A stretch of 64,000 nucleotides of DNA from Paulownia fortunei (lineage: Eukaryota > Streptophyta > Magnoliopsida > Lamiales > Paulowniaceae): assembly GCA_019321725.1 (NCBI GenBank), contig CM033124.1, positions 806,001 to 870,000 of the forward strand, written 5' to 3'. Every line of letters begins with the position of its first letter. Position 1 is the stretch's first letter. Shown in pieces: positions 52,409 to 64,000 of this stretch. The translations under genes were made by a program, and so were the position numbers. Below the pieces are notes generated by a model that saw nothing but the letters and a program-made list of their open reading frames with translations, made no database searches and was not told the origin of the DNA.

Positions 52409-55400
52409 ATGGTGGTGTGTGGGAATGATCCATTAGAGTCGCTTTTGAACTCTATTCAGGTTGTCAAGAATCCACTAGAATCGAATTTTCGGAAAGTTGT
52501 GAAGAATTTCGAGCATTGCTTTAATGGGGTTGCCAAAAATGGGAACTTAAACGGCCTTGCTGATGATACTAATGTTGAGCAGGTGGCAGCTCAGTTGAAT
52601 GTGAAGAAGAGTGGTCAACATGTGGTTATCAATGGTGATGATGGGAAAAAGGGGAAAGTTCCGATCAAGATATTTTTTGGATACTAACAGAAAAATGTGG
52701 AAGTAATGATCGTAACAATTTTAGTTTTAGCTGTGATGGGGTAGAGAAAGTGAAAGTAAATATGTCAAATAAAGGGTTGAAAGAGAGGTATGGAAGTGAT
52801 AATGCAGCGAATGGGGATGGGAATTCGTATGGGAATTGCTTGCATTTTGAGGTGGCATTGTCGTTTTTGATTAATGGTTTTGTGAAGGCCTTCCCGAGCC
52901 CATTGAAGGCTGAGAAAAAGGGGGTTCAAAAGATAAGTAATGAGGATAATTCTTATTGTGATGGTTCTCACTTGAGAGTGGAAGTGAAACAGAGGGTGGT
53001 TGGTGAAATTAAGCCAAAGGAGTTGAAGGTTAAAGCAGGGAAACATTTGCCATTTGAGTACCTAATAGGATTTGTCTTTGATCAGTTGAGTCATTTCCAA
53101 AGTTTGATGTGGGTGTTCAAGATCATGAGTGTAAGAACACTGATTATGAAGCTTCGATCCCACCTGTTAATCAATTTGACCATTTTAAGGCACTTAAGAG
53201 TATATTAGGAGGTAAAAGAGCAGATGTGCATGGATTCTTGGGGAATTTGAATTTTGCACGAGTGGGAGGTGTGCCATCAAGTATAGTTGGAGTGCCTTCT
53301 GTAAAGGACGTGGAAGAGGAGGGCATAAGTAATGCTATTAATCAGGAAGATGGTGGAGGCAATTCACCACAAAAGTTGGCGAAAGGGTTGCTTAGTATTT
53401 CATTGTCCAATATTGAGCGTTTGAGATCGACACTTTCCACTTTGTCATTGACAGAATTAATCGAGCTTCTACCTCAGATAGGGAGACCTTCAAAAGACGA
53501 CCATCCTAACAAGCAGAAATTGTTCTCAGTCCAGGATTTCTTCAGATACACAGAAGCTGAAGGCATGTTTTTCATTTCAGAATGTCTTTTGTCTGACTGA
53601 AAATACTTGACAACATTATGTGGACATGTTAGTGTTTCAGTTGGACAGTCGTATGAGCTCTTTTTTATGTTCCCTTGGGTTCTATCCAAATTGACTTGTG
53701 CGCTGTACACTTTGTCTTGAGTATATTGAAAGATTATACACCACCATCATATATATGATCAAATAAATCCAATGTGGTTTTAGTTTCTGTGAAAATTTCC
53801 ATATATTGGGGGGCCTCTTTTTATAGGTATACTGTTATACAATCAACAGCTTTACACATTGGTAAATATGTAGACTACGTTGTGGGAAAGTCAGCAGTGT
53901 CTTAGAAAGAAGTGGAAAGTGCAAAATGCCTGTTATCAGGGTTAGTAAGTACATTTATCTGTTAGTAAGTGCAAAATGAGTTTGATTTCTTATTTATGGT
54001 TTTCTGTCTTGTAATATGACTGTCTTTACCTTTTTCTCTCTTCTTTGTTTGGTATCTTAGACCTTTTTTATGCGAATTGTGAAGAGCATGGGAAATGAAA
54101 ATACTGAGAGAAGAAAAGAATGATGGTTGACCTTTTTTCCGTGTGGATTAGGAACATGAAGGGAAAAAGACTATGGAGAAAATTGTTCTCAAGTAGTAAA
54201 CTGTCACTGAAAGTTTTAAGAGTTATTTGAGGTGACTAAAGGTTGCCAAACAATTTAGTTCAAGCAGCAGAAGACCAACCCACCAAAGACTCTCACCTGC
54301 TGAACCAACATTTGATAATTCAATTGTGCAAGACCTTCTTGAGAGCAGATTAAATTTAGCCAATTTGGCGAGGAACTTCCTAGTTCACATACTTTCATTT
54401 AAGCTTTTCACATGTTGGTCACTTAAGTTAGCATACAGGGGTGAATTCTTGGTAAAATATGCAGGGCTCACAAGAAAAGCGAGCTTGTATGTCGAATAAT
54501 GCTATTCATGATTACTATGTCCTTCACCCTTTGAAGTTGGAAAGTTAGTTGGCAGATGGTTTCTGCTTGCTATATTATGTTTTTGATCAGTCTCACAGCG
54601 GATCTCAATCGTAATCTCTATTTCTGCAGGAAAAAGGTTTTTTCAGGAGTTGGACAGAGATGGTGATGGGCAAATTACTCTGGAAGATCTTGAAATTGCA
54701 ATGAGAAAGAGAAAACTGCCTAAGAGATATGCTCACGAATTCATGCGGCATACTAGGAGTCACTTGTTCTCGAAATCTTTTGGCTGGAAACAGTTCTCGT
54801 CCTTGATGGAACAGAAAGAACCAACCATTCTTCGGGCTTATACCAGTCTCTGTTTGAGCAAGTCTGAGACACTCCAGAAAAGTGAAATATTGGCATCACT
54901 GGATAATGCAGGACTTCCAGCTAATGAAGATAATGCTGTTGCCATGATGCGTTTTCTGAATGCTGAAACCGAGGAATCTATATCTTACAGGCATTTCCGA
55001 AACTTTATGCTTTTTCTCCCGTCAGACCGACTTCAAGAAGACCCACGGTAAATTAAGTTTTCTTTTTTGTTCTGCCCTTTTTAGAATTTTATTGTCAATA
55101 ATGACATTATATTATTCCTGGTTGGTTTTGTTTTTGTTTGATTTTATTTTTGGTATGAATGAAGCAACCAGGAGGAACGGCTTTAGAGAAGGTTTATTAT
55201 ATGCTGTAGATGGAGTCATTTGGAAAGTGCATAAATAATATTTCTACTAGGGATTATTAGGTGACTTTCATAAAACGTGAAGTTTGATATAAATTTCAGT
55301 TGCTGCCAATTTCCAAGAGTTAGTTTTGTGTCTTGATTTTTACACAACTTCCTCTCTTCGGAGCATTCTTCCATTCTATTTACAAAAATCATGGTCATAA

Positions 55401-58400
55401 AATTACAGACTTGGAAGTACACACACACATATATGTTTGTATATACATATACATACATATATATTCTACACACACATATATATACATATTTATGTTCATG
55501 TAGAGTATGATATTTAGTTGAGAATCTTCATAGGAGAGCTTATAGTTGATGCCTTGAAAATACAATTGTAAGTGATTTTTTTTTTTGCCTTTTGTATTAA
55601 GGAGTTTAAGCACTATAGACCAACAGTAATGGTACTGTTAGTTGGGCTGACAGTTATAAAATATATAGCTGTTATGTAATGCATAATCTGATTTAAATGT
55701 GGATGCAATTATTGTTGATAAAATTTATGCCTGTGGGAGCACTGAGGAGATGTTACGTAATTCAGAGTAATGACTAGTCATTTGTTGTTTTAAAATTTCA
55801 GGTCCTAGTTGGGGGAAATAATAGGTCATCGATTTGTTAGAATATTGGGTCCTTTATCTATTTAGTGATCCTAACTAACCCGAACATTTAGACTCACATG
55901 TGGCATGGTTTGAACATTTGAATAGCTCTCATTGTACCAGCTTTGGATAGAAACTAACAGAGACTTTTGCTTTATGATGATGAACAGAAGTATCAGGTCT
56001 GAAGCTGCTGCTGATGTTGCTGTTCCTCCTCCTGTGGAAATACCTGCTGGCAGTGTTCTAAAGTCAGCATTGGCTGGCGGGCTTTCCTGTGCATTATCTA
56101 CAGCTTTAATGCATCCTGTTGACACGGTTAAGGTGAAGTCTTGAGAAACATATAATTGCATGCATAATTCAAGTCTATTTTTTTTTTTCCTTTTTATATT
56201 TTCATTTTGTTTAGGTATTGTTTTGAAATCCAATTAAAAATGATTTTATTAATTTTGGTGATGGTGTGCTTGCATGTTGACATGTCCACTGCTTCCAGGC
56301 ATAGTAATACTGCTTTTTCTGTAGCGAGTCGTTTGTTCTTCATATACTTAAATTAGATAAACGACCATTTTATGGTTGTACTAGTTGCATTGCAATCGTA
56401 TCAATCCAAACATTATATTACATACATGTATAGACACATATATGCCTAGATCTCAAGTTTCCATTTCAAACCATGGTGTCACTTGACAACCTGGGGAGTC
56501 CGGAGTCTGATATCCTATGCAACTTGTCATCAGTAATAAATGGTCATTCACATGATATACAATTTTTTCTTTTAACCCAGCACATATTGTAATTCATGTA
56601 TATCAGCCTCAGTTATTATCAGTTGAAGAAGTTATGATCAATGTGGTTGAAAGGCACAGACTAGCTGAGTGATATACTAATATCAGATTACTGTACTTGA
56701 AGTCTTGGGAACTGCTAATTAAACTTGCTTTCCATTCACTAGTTTGGCTAAATGCTTGGGTAATAGATTATATAGAATGGATTGTTTGAGACTTGATTTT
56801 AAGAGAATTGGTTTTTTGAAAATCAGTTGTGTTGGATTCAATTTCAATAGTTAGGGACCTTAGGTTTAGGCCTAAGTGAAAAATAGTTGAAGGAATTACA
56901 CTGTAGTAAATTTGTTATTTCTATCAATTTTTGCAGAATGCTGTTTATAGGTTTAGCAGTCCAACAGTCCAAACTGAATGCATTTTTGGCTACTAAATTT
57001 ATTCGGCCACAGTGCTGAATGTCTCTACATGATTTTAGGTCGCTCTAGTGAAAGCCTACTCTTCTTTGGTGTTTTTTGCGGCATTGTACCTCCAATATGG
57101 TTAGTACATGCAGTTGCATCATCAGAAACTTTTGTTCTTGTTTATGGTACACAATGTGTTATTTCATGAAGAGGACTGAAGCATCTTATGTTCCTTCACT
57201 TAGTGAATGATATGTGGGAATCTCAACTTTGGCATGTCATTTGTGGTTGGTTGTGGTTGTATAGAGAGTGGTCTTGGTTCAATAATGAACGGAACAGATA
57301 CTATGGAATAAAACTAAAAACTAAATTAGTTGAATTAGGCAAATAGGTGTAGACTTTACATTTTGTGGGTCATCTGATTTCACTGTTTTGCCAGACATGG
57401 GTGCAAGCTTCAACCCTTATCTTCCCTGAAGTTCTATCGAAGCTTCCTCAACTTGGTGTCCGGGCATTATACAGGGGATCCATTCCAGCTATATTAGGGC
57501 AGTTTTCAAGGTATAATTTGATTACCCTTTCTCTCTATTACTGTAAATGATTACTTCCTTTTCTGGATGTTAATTCAATGAATAATGCAGCCATGGTTTG
57601 CGAACTGGAATTTGTGAAGCAAGCAAGTTTGTGTTGGTTAATGTTGCACCAACACTTCCGGATATACAGGTGAGGGCCATGATGGTGTATTTTCTGGTTA
57701 GCTCATTTTTCCTATTACATAGCAACGTTCACTTGTGCCAGTTTCCTCATTTATATCAGTCTTTAGATACCTTAGACTACATTTTCTATCCTTAGTGGTT
57801 GGGAAATCAACATCTTTACTTGCATTCATCATAGCTATGCCTGTTTGTCTCTTTCCAGCAACCAGAATTTTACTTTAGTCTAGGCTTATTTTTCTTCTCA
57901 TGTTGAATCTCTATCTTGCAAGTTGGTAAGTGAACATAACTAAGGAACTGCTACGAAGAACTTCAGTTTTTATTTTTTAATGGTAGTTGGTAAGTAAAGC
58001 TTTAGTTATTTAGGATATGTTGTTAAGATCATTCTTTTTCTATATTTAGCAGCATCTGTTCCACAGAGTTCATACCAAAATAAAGAGTTGCTTATTGTGA
58101 GCATGGTGTTTAGGTTCAATCTGTGGCATCATTCTGTGGCACTTTTCTCGGAACAGCAACGCGAATTCCATGTGAGGTGTTGAAGCAAAGATTGCAGGCT
58201 GGTCTATTTGACAATGTGGGGGAAGCTATTGTGGGAACTTGGCAGCAAGATGGTCTCAGGGGTTTTTTCCGTGGCACTGGTGCGACTCTCTGCCGGGAAA
58301 TACCATTCTATGTTGCTGGAATGGGCCTTTATACTGAATCCAAGAAGGTACAAGTTATCTTAATTTCAAGTTTGATTTCTTGCCAACTTTGTACTTGGTG

Positions 58401-59556
58401 GCTGACATTGTCATGGTAATTTCTTCTCCTTTTCTTGGTATTTGATACATGTCCTTTCTTCAGTAAGGGGTCTGAGTGGCTGCAGAAGGGTTTGTTGATG
58501 TAACATCTTCTTTCTAGGTTTCCTAGTCCATGAGTCAATAAATGGTAATGGATGATAAACTAGATTATCTATGAATTATAATAGGACTGGTTAATCACTC
58601 CATCCCTTCTATAGTATCAGGATGTGGTGGAAAATAAACCTGTACACACTATGGCCTGCAGGAGATATGCAATGATAACTTAGGAGAGTATGTTTCATTA
58701 ATACCCCTATATTTTCATTTGAATATGAGATGCTTTTCAATTTTGGAATGGGTTGATAGGAACTACATGTAAACAATAGAACAAAATTTATCATTGATTG
58801 AATAGTGTCTTGACAGACGATACATATTGTGAGTTGGTGATAAATTATTGAAAATCTGATTGTTTGCATAAAAATGCAATATTTACAGACGATACATATT
58901 TATCTGTATCTGTGCAGATTTGACTAGGAAAAATAAATTTTAGTCCTGTACATGCGAGCTAAAAAGGTCATAATGCTCATATGCTTATTCTATGTCTTAC
59001 CTCTTTCTGTTAAGTCATAGTTTAACTGGACTACTTGAATGAATTTGATGATACTAACCGACCAAAGTAAGCAAAACTAGAGTTGGCTCTAACGTACGTG
59101 GTCAAAACAAGAAGAAAAGAATTAATATGGTTCAGCTTTCTTCATTTCCCGTGTCTTGACAAACTGAACACGGTGGAGCAGACATAAAGTGATTCATCCT
59201 ACATATTTTATTGACTTACTGATTCGTTACATCTTATCTGATTCCCACATGAAATATTTCAGGCTGCCCAGCAGCTTCTAGGACGAGAGCTAGAACCTTG
59301 GGAGACAGTTGCAGTTGGGGCTTTATCTGGTGGGCTAACTGCTGTCTTGACAACTCCAATCGATGTAATAAAGACAAGGATGATGACTGCTCCTCAGGGA
59401 CGGCCAGTAACAGTATCGATTCTAGTAATCTCTATTTTGCGCCATGAAGGGCCCCTTGGATTATTTAAAGGAGCTGTTCCCCGTTTCTTCTGGGTTGCTC
59501 CACTCGGTGCCATTAACTTTGCTGGTTACGAGCTTCTAAGGAAGGCCATGGACTAA
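52409..59556 (+). CDS. SAMTL: SAMTL-like EF-hand / mitochondrial-carrier protein, first exon frameshifted
   Basis: Carrier-family protein related to S-adenosylmethionine transporters, expected in an organelle membrane. Exons: 52409-53562, 54630-55047, 55988-56132, 57395-57510, 57591-57669, 58114-58347, 59263-59556. The start is the ATG at 52409 (MVVCGNDPLESLLNSIQVVK), family-like. Exon 1 reads in three successive frames: 52409 to about 52680, about 52684-53095, and about 53096-53562; each switch fits loss of one base. Exon 2 carries an EF-hand loop DRDGDGQITLED after RFFQEL. Later exons encode three carrier repeats: PVDTVK, IPCEVLKQRLQ and TPIDVIKTRMM. The first signature reads PVDTVKTW, with Trp where Arg is usual. 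The exon 1 donor is GC (AAG|GCATGT), needed to join EAEG to KRFFQEL. Exons 2-7 are intact, so the gene may be functional with sequence errors, or an early pseudogene. Confidence 0.85.
55416..55490. repeat. CA/TA microsatellite cluster in a SAMTL-like intron
   Basis: Repeated ACACAC, ATATAT and ACATAT units lie in the intron after exon 2. Likely length-variable; no function seen. Confidence 0.7.
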
Positions 59557-60868
59557 AACTGTGGAAAGCAGTGGGCCGCTTGTGCAGAAATAGTTTGCCA
59601 TCCCTGACCAAGTTTCTCTGAGGTGACTACTGTTTTGTAGTTATAGCATGCGGAAGCTGCCTGCAGGAAACATCTTTTTGATCTGTTTCCTAAAATAGAG
59701 TAGCTGTTCATGCTCACAGTCAATTCGCCGAAATTTGCTTTTACTTTTCACTACTTTGATATGTTCGTTGAGTTCCCTACTGATGAAATTCTAGTTTTTG
59801 AACATGAATTCACTGGTAAAACTCATGTTTACTGGTTCTGTTTTGGAACTTGTTTTGTTTTCGCCCTGTCTTTTCATCCTCATATCCATCTTATTAGAAG
59901 AAATAAGACTGGGAGTTCCTTTGAACTGCTTGATGGGATGGGTGGTTTCTGATAGCAATATATGTGTTGAGATATCCATAGGCTCTATTATAATTCGTGT
60001 ATCGAACAATATGATGTTTTTCCATATGTCATTGATTATCTTCTTAGTGACCATTGATATTTTTAATTCGTTTTTCCATATAATGAGAAAAGCGTGTTTG
60101 AAATATTAAATATTAAGTTCGTCTTATATCCATGCATCATGTGAATAAAAAAAATATCAAAAAAATAAATGTCAAAATAATTTCGAAATATTGAAAAACA
60201 TGAATAAGAAAATATATATCTATTTTTTTGAAAGTCAATACATGTGTTGAGCTTGTTTTATGTTATGAGAAACTCATAAATATTTTGGAACATTGCTACC
60301 CACAATATAGCAAGAATATATTTAAGGGTATAATTGTGAGAAGAGGGTATGAAAATCAAGATAAAAAGACTGCGTTGACGCAAAATAACAAAAGCCATTA
60401 TTAGGTTTAGAAAAAGAATGAATTAAAATTGGAAAGTTTGCATGTGGAAGTTTTGTACTTGGATTCACTTCAAAAATAATAATTTTTCATATATAGCAGA
60501 CTTTCCGAGCTAACAATCTTCTTGTTCCCATTTATTCCATCTTAGAGTAATTATTTTTATTTTTTTTAAATACATACTTTCACTTATAATTTGACTTTTT
60601 GAAGCAAATTTGTAAAGTTCCAAAATAAGAGGTAGTAGCAACAATGACTCTGTACATCAACAGGTTCTATCCCAATCTGATTTCGAGAATAATTTGTAAT
60701 GGGTTAATTACTTATAAATAAATTAACCCTAAATCCCAAACCCTAAAAAATAAATTTAAATTCCCATTTGGATGTTACTTTTTTAATAGGCATATAATTT
60801 TAACTATTAGTAGAATGGAAAAAATGAAAGTTTTGCATATTTTTGACTAATTGCCTCTTAAAAATAAT

Positions 60869-60998
60869 ACTAGGAGTTCGTCTGTTATATCCTAAGTATT
60901 TTTAAAAAGAAAATTATCATTTTTAAGAAATAGGACCTTGTTTATGAACATCATAGAAAAGGAATAGAAGCATTTGATTCGGGGGGACGGAGGGAGTA
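60869..60998. mobile_element. Stowaway-like MITE remnant
   Basis: The right end GGACGGAGGGAGTA is the complement of the classical Stowaway terminus TACTCCCTCCGTCC. The interior, read on the minus strand, continues AACAAGGTCCTATTTCTTAA, usual for such elements. The left end TACTAGGAGTTCGTCTGTTA is a degenerate match. TA flanks both ends, as expected of Tc1/mariner-type insertion. Confidence 0.6.
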
Positions 60999-61528
60999 TT
61001 ATATGTGTGTATAAATATATACATATATATATATATGTAATTAATTCAACACTTACATAGTGTTGAAAATATTACATAATTTAACAATCCGCCTCCATAT
61101 TTTACTACAACTATTGATTATGGTCGATTGTAGTCCACAATTGTTTACTAAGTTTAGTATTATTAGTCAAACAATTCTATGCCGCCTCTCCAATTCAGAT
61201 TTTCACACTCATGAACTCTTTCTATGTGAGAAATTTAAATTTAAATTTAATGAGACAAGTTAATTAAATTGAAAAATAAATTAATAATCTTCAATATCAA
61301 AGTTAATAAATTAGTGTAGCTACAATGTACAAATAGAAACATAGGAGCATAAGGGACTGGACGTGATGTCGCCCGATGCTTTTTATCTATAATCTCAAGT
61401 TATATATAGAAATTAAATAAAAAAATTCAAAATTTTGTCCATATTTAAATTTTAAAATTACCCTCAGCCAAAGTCTATACCTCGTCCTAAAAAATTCTAG
61501 ATCCGTCGTGTAAGAAATTTGAAATCTC

Positions 61529-61752
61529 TATATACTAATTTCTTCTCACCTCTTATATCTCCTAATTAAAACTAACTAGCACAATTTAAGGACCTAATAC
61601 TCGTAGTAATTAGTGTTTATTTGAGATCGAAACCGTGTGAAGTCAAGATTTTTCATGGATGCATGGTCATATTACGTTTAACGAATAATTTTTTATTTTA
61701 TTTTGACAAACTTTGATTCGTATATTTTTCAAAATAAGATCAATCACATGGT
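61529..61752 (+). repeat. Direct repeat copy A (224 bp)
   Basis: It starts TATATACTAATTTCTTCTCA and is matched base for base by 63777-64000 at a constant offset of 2248, with about three substitutions (CTAG/GTAA region near 61573 and one A/G near 61718). The left boundary is sharp; the right end is unknown because copy B reaches the window edge. Confidence 0.9.
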
Positions 61753-62033
61753 TAGAAAACGACCAATCAATATTTTGAAATGGATTACAGATTTGTTGTA
61801 GAAAATTAAACGTTGATGCCTGAATGAGGGGCCATATTAAAGATATCATAAATGTAACATTCTATTTCTTGATTATATCTAACTTTTGACTTGAGATTTC
61901 ATAAATATGTTTTTTTCCAAGGGCATGATTTTGTCACTTAGTCAATTAACATAAAGTTTTGAGTGATGTGAAAAATGCAAGGGTTCAAAAATATTGTTTG
62001 CCGACATACATCGTTGTCAATATTTGCGACACA

Positions 62034-62034
<1 letters not shown>

Positions 62035-62069
<35 letters not shown>

Positions 62070-62071
62070 GT
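62035..62071. repeat. (TA)n(TG)n microsatellite
   Basis: An AT run passing through GTATG into a GT run. Likely polymorphic in length. Confidence 0.85.
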
Positions 62072-63776
62072 TGATTTGGAGAAAATTAGTATATTTTAGT
62101 GTAGGTTGGATTGATCTCGAGTTGAAATATTTGAGTTCGAACAATTCATATTGATAGTGGTGTAATATGAAATAAATGAATTGTAGAATGCTTAAAAATA
62201 ATTTCAAAAAATTAGTTAAATTTACAGAAAAATCAAACAACACGAATCATCATTTTTAGTACACAATTTAAAACTTTTATTGTTGCATAAGATATTAATA
62301 AAGTTAAACATAATTAATGATTGATTAGATCAAATTGAAACATCCAACAGTTTTTATGGCTATATTTCTTTGTTATGAAAATAACAACGCACACTACTTG
62401 AGCATTTGTTATTTGAAATAACCAATCTTTTGTTATTATCAACTCATAAATTTACAAGAGAGGTTTACATGAACTTCATTGATATTATAAATATTATATT
62501 ACGTTCTATCATATACCAATATATTCAATAATTTATTACAAACGTGCACCATTTATATTCCTGATGAGCTAATTGGATTTAGAATTTTATTAAAAAGGTA
62601 AAAAGAAAAAAAATCCAGTGATATTTCAAATTAATTATTTGTTTATTTTCTTAATCATATGTTGTAATTAAAGAAAGAATTTTTTTACACTTTATTAAAT
62701 ATTTTTCAAGCTAAAATTCAGGAAAAGTGGGATATATGACATGATTATTGGAGTAGAAGGGAGGAGAACAAAAACGGAAGCAGATACATCAGAATACAAA
62801 ATGGGTTTAAGGCGTATGGAACTATTTTCCTTTAAAATTTTATTTGTCCTCACTTTTTAAAATTTGCAGAAAAATTATATTGGCAAATTACCCATAAGAT
62901 GCGCAAATCCATGAACATAATATCCAATAAAAATATTAAATTTCACAACAACGATGATATATATAAAATTTATAAAAATTTTATAAAGATAAAATATATC
63001 TTTTTCATGAACTAATGCAACCAATTCAAATTACGTAGCCTATTACAAGAGATGTATTTTCACTTTTAAGGCATGAAGTCTGTAGGATCAAAAGCAATTC
63101 TAGTACATATTGCACCGCAAACACCCTAATTTCGTTTGTTTATAATTTTATAATCATGGCAATAAAATCTTTGTTAAGTAGTAAGATTGAGACATCAGGA
63201 CTTTTCATTTAAGATCAGGTCTTAGATTCAAGTCACTTTGTATGGTATTTATTTAATTAAATTGTATTTTTTTATTAAGTTATATGTTTGATTTAAAATT
63301 ATTTATTGTATTATATCAATTGTTGATAATTATTTAAAAATTGTTTTCTTTAAAAAAAAAGGGAAAACAAAATGGAAACCTATAGGTCATCCTGACAAGA
63401 GCCCACAATTTTTAATTGCACGACTTTTGCATGGTTTTATGCTATTGAATGATAACGACCATAGATATTTGCCAAACTGTAACATAAAAAAGTTATTCCT
63501 TTCAGTTGGAAAAACTTTGATCAATCAACACAAAAGTGGCATAAAGTCATTCCATTTTTCTCGGAAAAATCGAATAATTAGTATAATCATCCTAGCACAT
63601 GGCATATTATTACACGTGATTTGTGAGCTCGTTGGATGTGACGTCTATATACCTCAAACAACTCACAAACTAATTTTATTAGTAGGTATATGGGCAACAT
63701 GATATCTCTCATCTAAAGAGGGTATTATACGCCACACGCCAACAATCATTATTACTTTTTCTACCTTTGATTGTTT

Positions 63777-64000
63777 TATATACTAATTTCTTCTCACCTC
63801 TTATATCTCCTAATTAAAACTAAGTAACACAATTTAAGGACCTAATACTCGTAGTAATTAGTGTTTATTTGAGATCGAAACCGTGTGAAGTCAAGATTTT
63901 TCATGGATGCATGGTCATATTACGTTTAACGAATAATTTTTTATTTTATTTTGACAAACTTTGATTCGTGTATTTTTCAAAATAAGATCAATCACATGGT
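63777..64000 (+). repeat. Direct repeat copy B (cut by the window edge)
   Basis: Same orientation and about 98-99% identical to copy A. It could be the second LTR of a small element or the start of a second unit of a 2248-bp tandem duplication. I saw no TG...CA ends or primer-binding site to support an LTR. Confidence 0.9.

Larger units (their letters stand above)
59557..64000. other. 3' UTR of the SAMTL-like gene and right-hand intergenic region
   Basis: The first 150-200 bases are likely 3' UTR. Beyond about 60100 the sequence is AT-rich with no supported gene. Notable items are a telomere-like patch AACCCTAAATCCCAAACCCT at 60724-60743, the Stowaway-like element, a (TA)n(TG)n run at 62035-62071, and the paired direct repeats at 61529 and 63777. 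Confidence 0.55.

Noticed and set aside
53563..53600. Reading exon 1 of the SAMTL-like gene through to the stop at 53598 as the true C-terminus
   Set aside because: The conserved protein continues exactly at the exon starting at 54630 when a GC donor is used, so the short read-through is the unspliced form.
60724..60743. Interstitial telomere-like AACCCTAAATCCCAAACCCT
   Set aside because: Only two true telomere units with an imperfect middle; such telo-box words occur by chance and in many plant promoters.
1..64000. CRISPR array, bacterial operon, tRNA or rRNA gene
   Set aside because: No regularly spaced repeats of the right kind and no convincing tRNA or rRNA were seen; the window is plant nuclear DNA.
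61529..64000. Complete LTR retrotransposon
   Set aside because: No TG...CA termini, primer-binding site, polypurine tract or gag/pol frames were visible between the direct repeats.

Overview
This is nuclear DNA from a flowering plant, almost certainly a eudicot. The genes carry many introns with plant-type borders. The spacers are very AT-rich and full of microsatellites and worn MITE-like repeats. The families present (ATRX/CHR20, plant DUF946, SRC2-like C2, PHR1-type MYB-CC, IQD, F-box/FBA, SAMTL-type carrier) are typical land-plant genes. I cannot name the species.

Layout. (1) 1-12477, plus strand: the 3' two thirds of an ATRX/CHR20-type SNF2 chromatin remodeller; its 5' end lies outside the window. 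(2) 13436-16425, minus strand, tail to tail with it: a DUF946/VPS62-like protein in two exons. (3) 22771-23931, minus: a single-exon C2-domain protein. (4) 28247-33968, plus: a PHR1/PHL1-like MYB-CC phosphate-starvation transcription factor with short upstream ORFs and a 2.6-kb last intron full of tandem duplications. Just downstream (about 34505-35575) lies a decayed partial copy of its own last three exons. (5) 42474-45337, plus: an IQD calmodulin-binding scaffold protein with a 5'-UTR intron holding a G-quadruplex motif. (6) 46526-47740, plus: a single-exon F-box protein. (7) 52409-59556, plus: an EF-hand/mitochondrial-carrier protein of the SAMTL type, whose long first exon is broken by two single-base frameshifts.

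The genes do not form a pathway; they are ordinary independent plant loci. I did not find a new multi-gene system. The most informative non-genic signals are a tandemly duplicated, decayed nuclear insert of plastid rpoC1 (36521-37143), the PHR1-like partial duplicate pseudogene, two GC-AG introns that are needed to keep conserved protein blocks in frame, and a 224-bp near-identical direct repeat 2248 bp apart near the right edge.

All coordinates of splice sites were read by eye from reading-frame continuity and family conservation, without transcript data.
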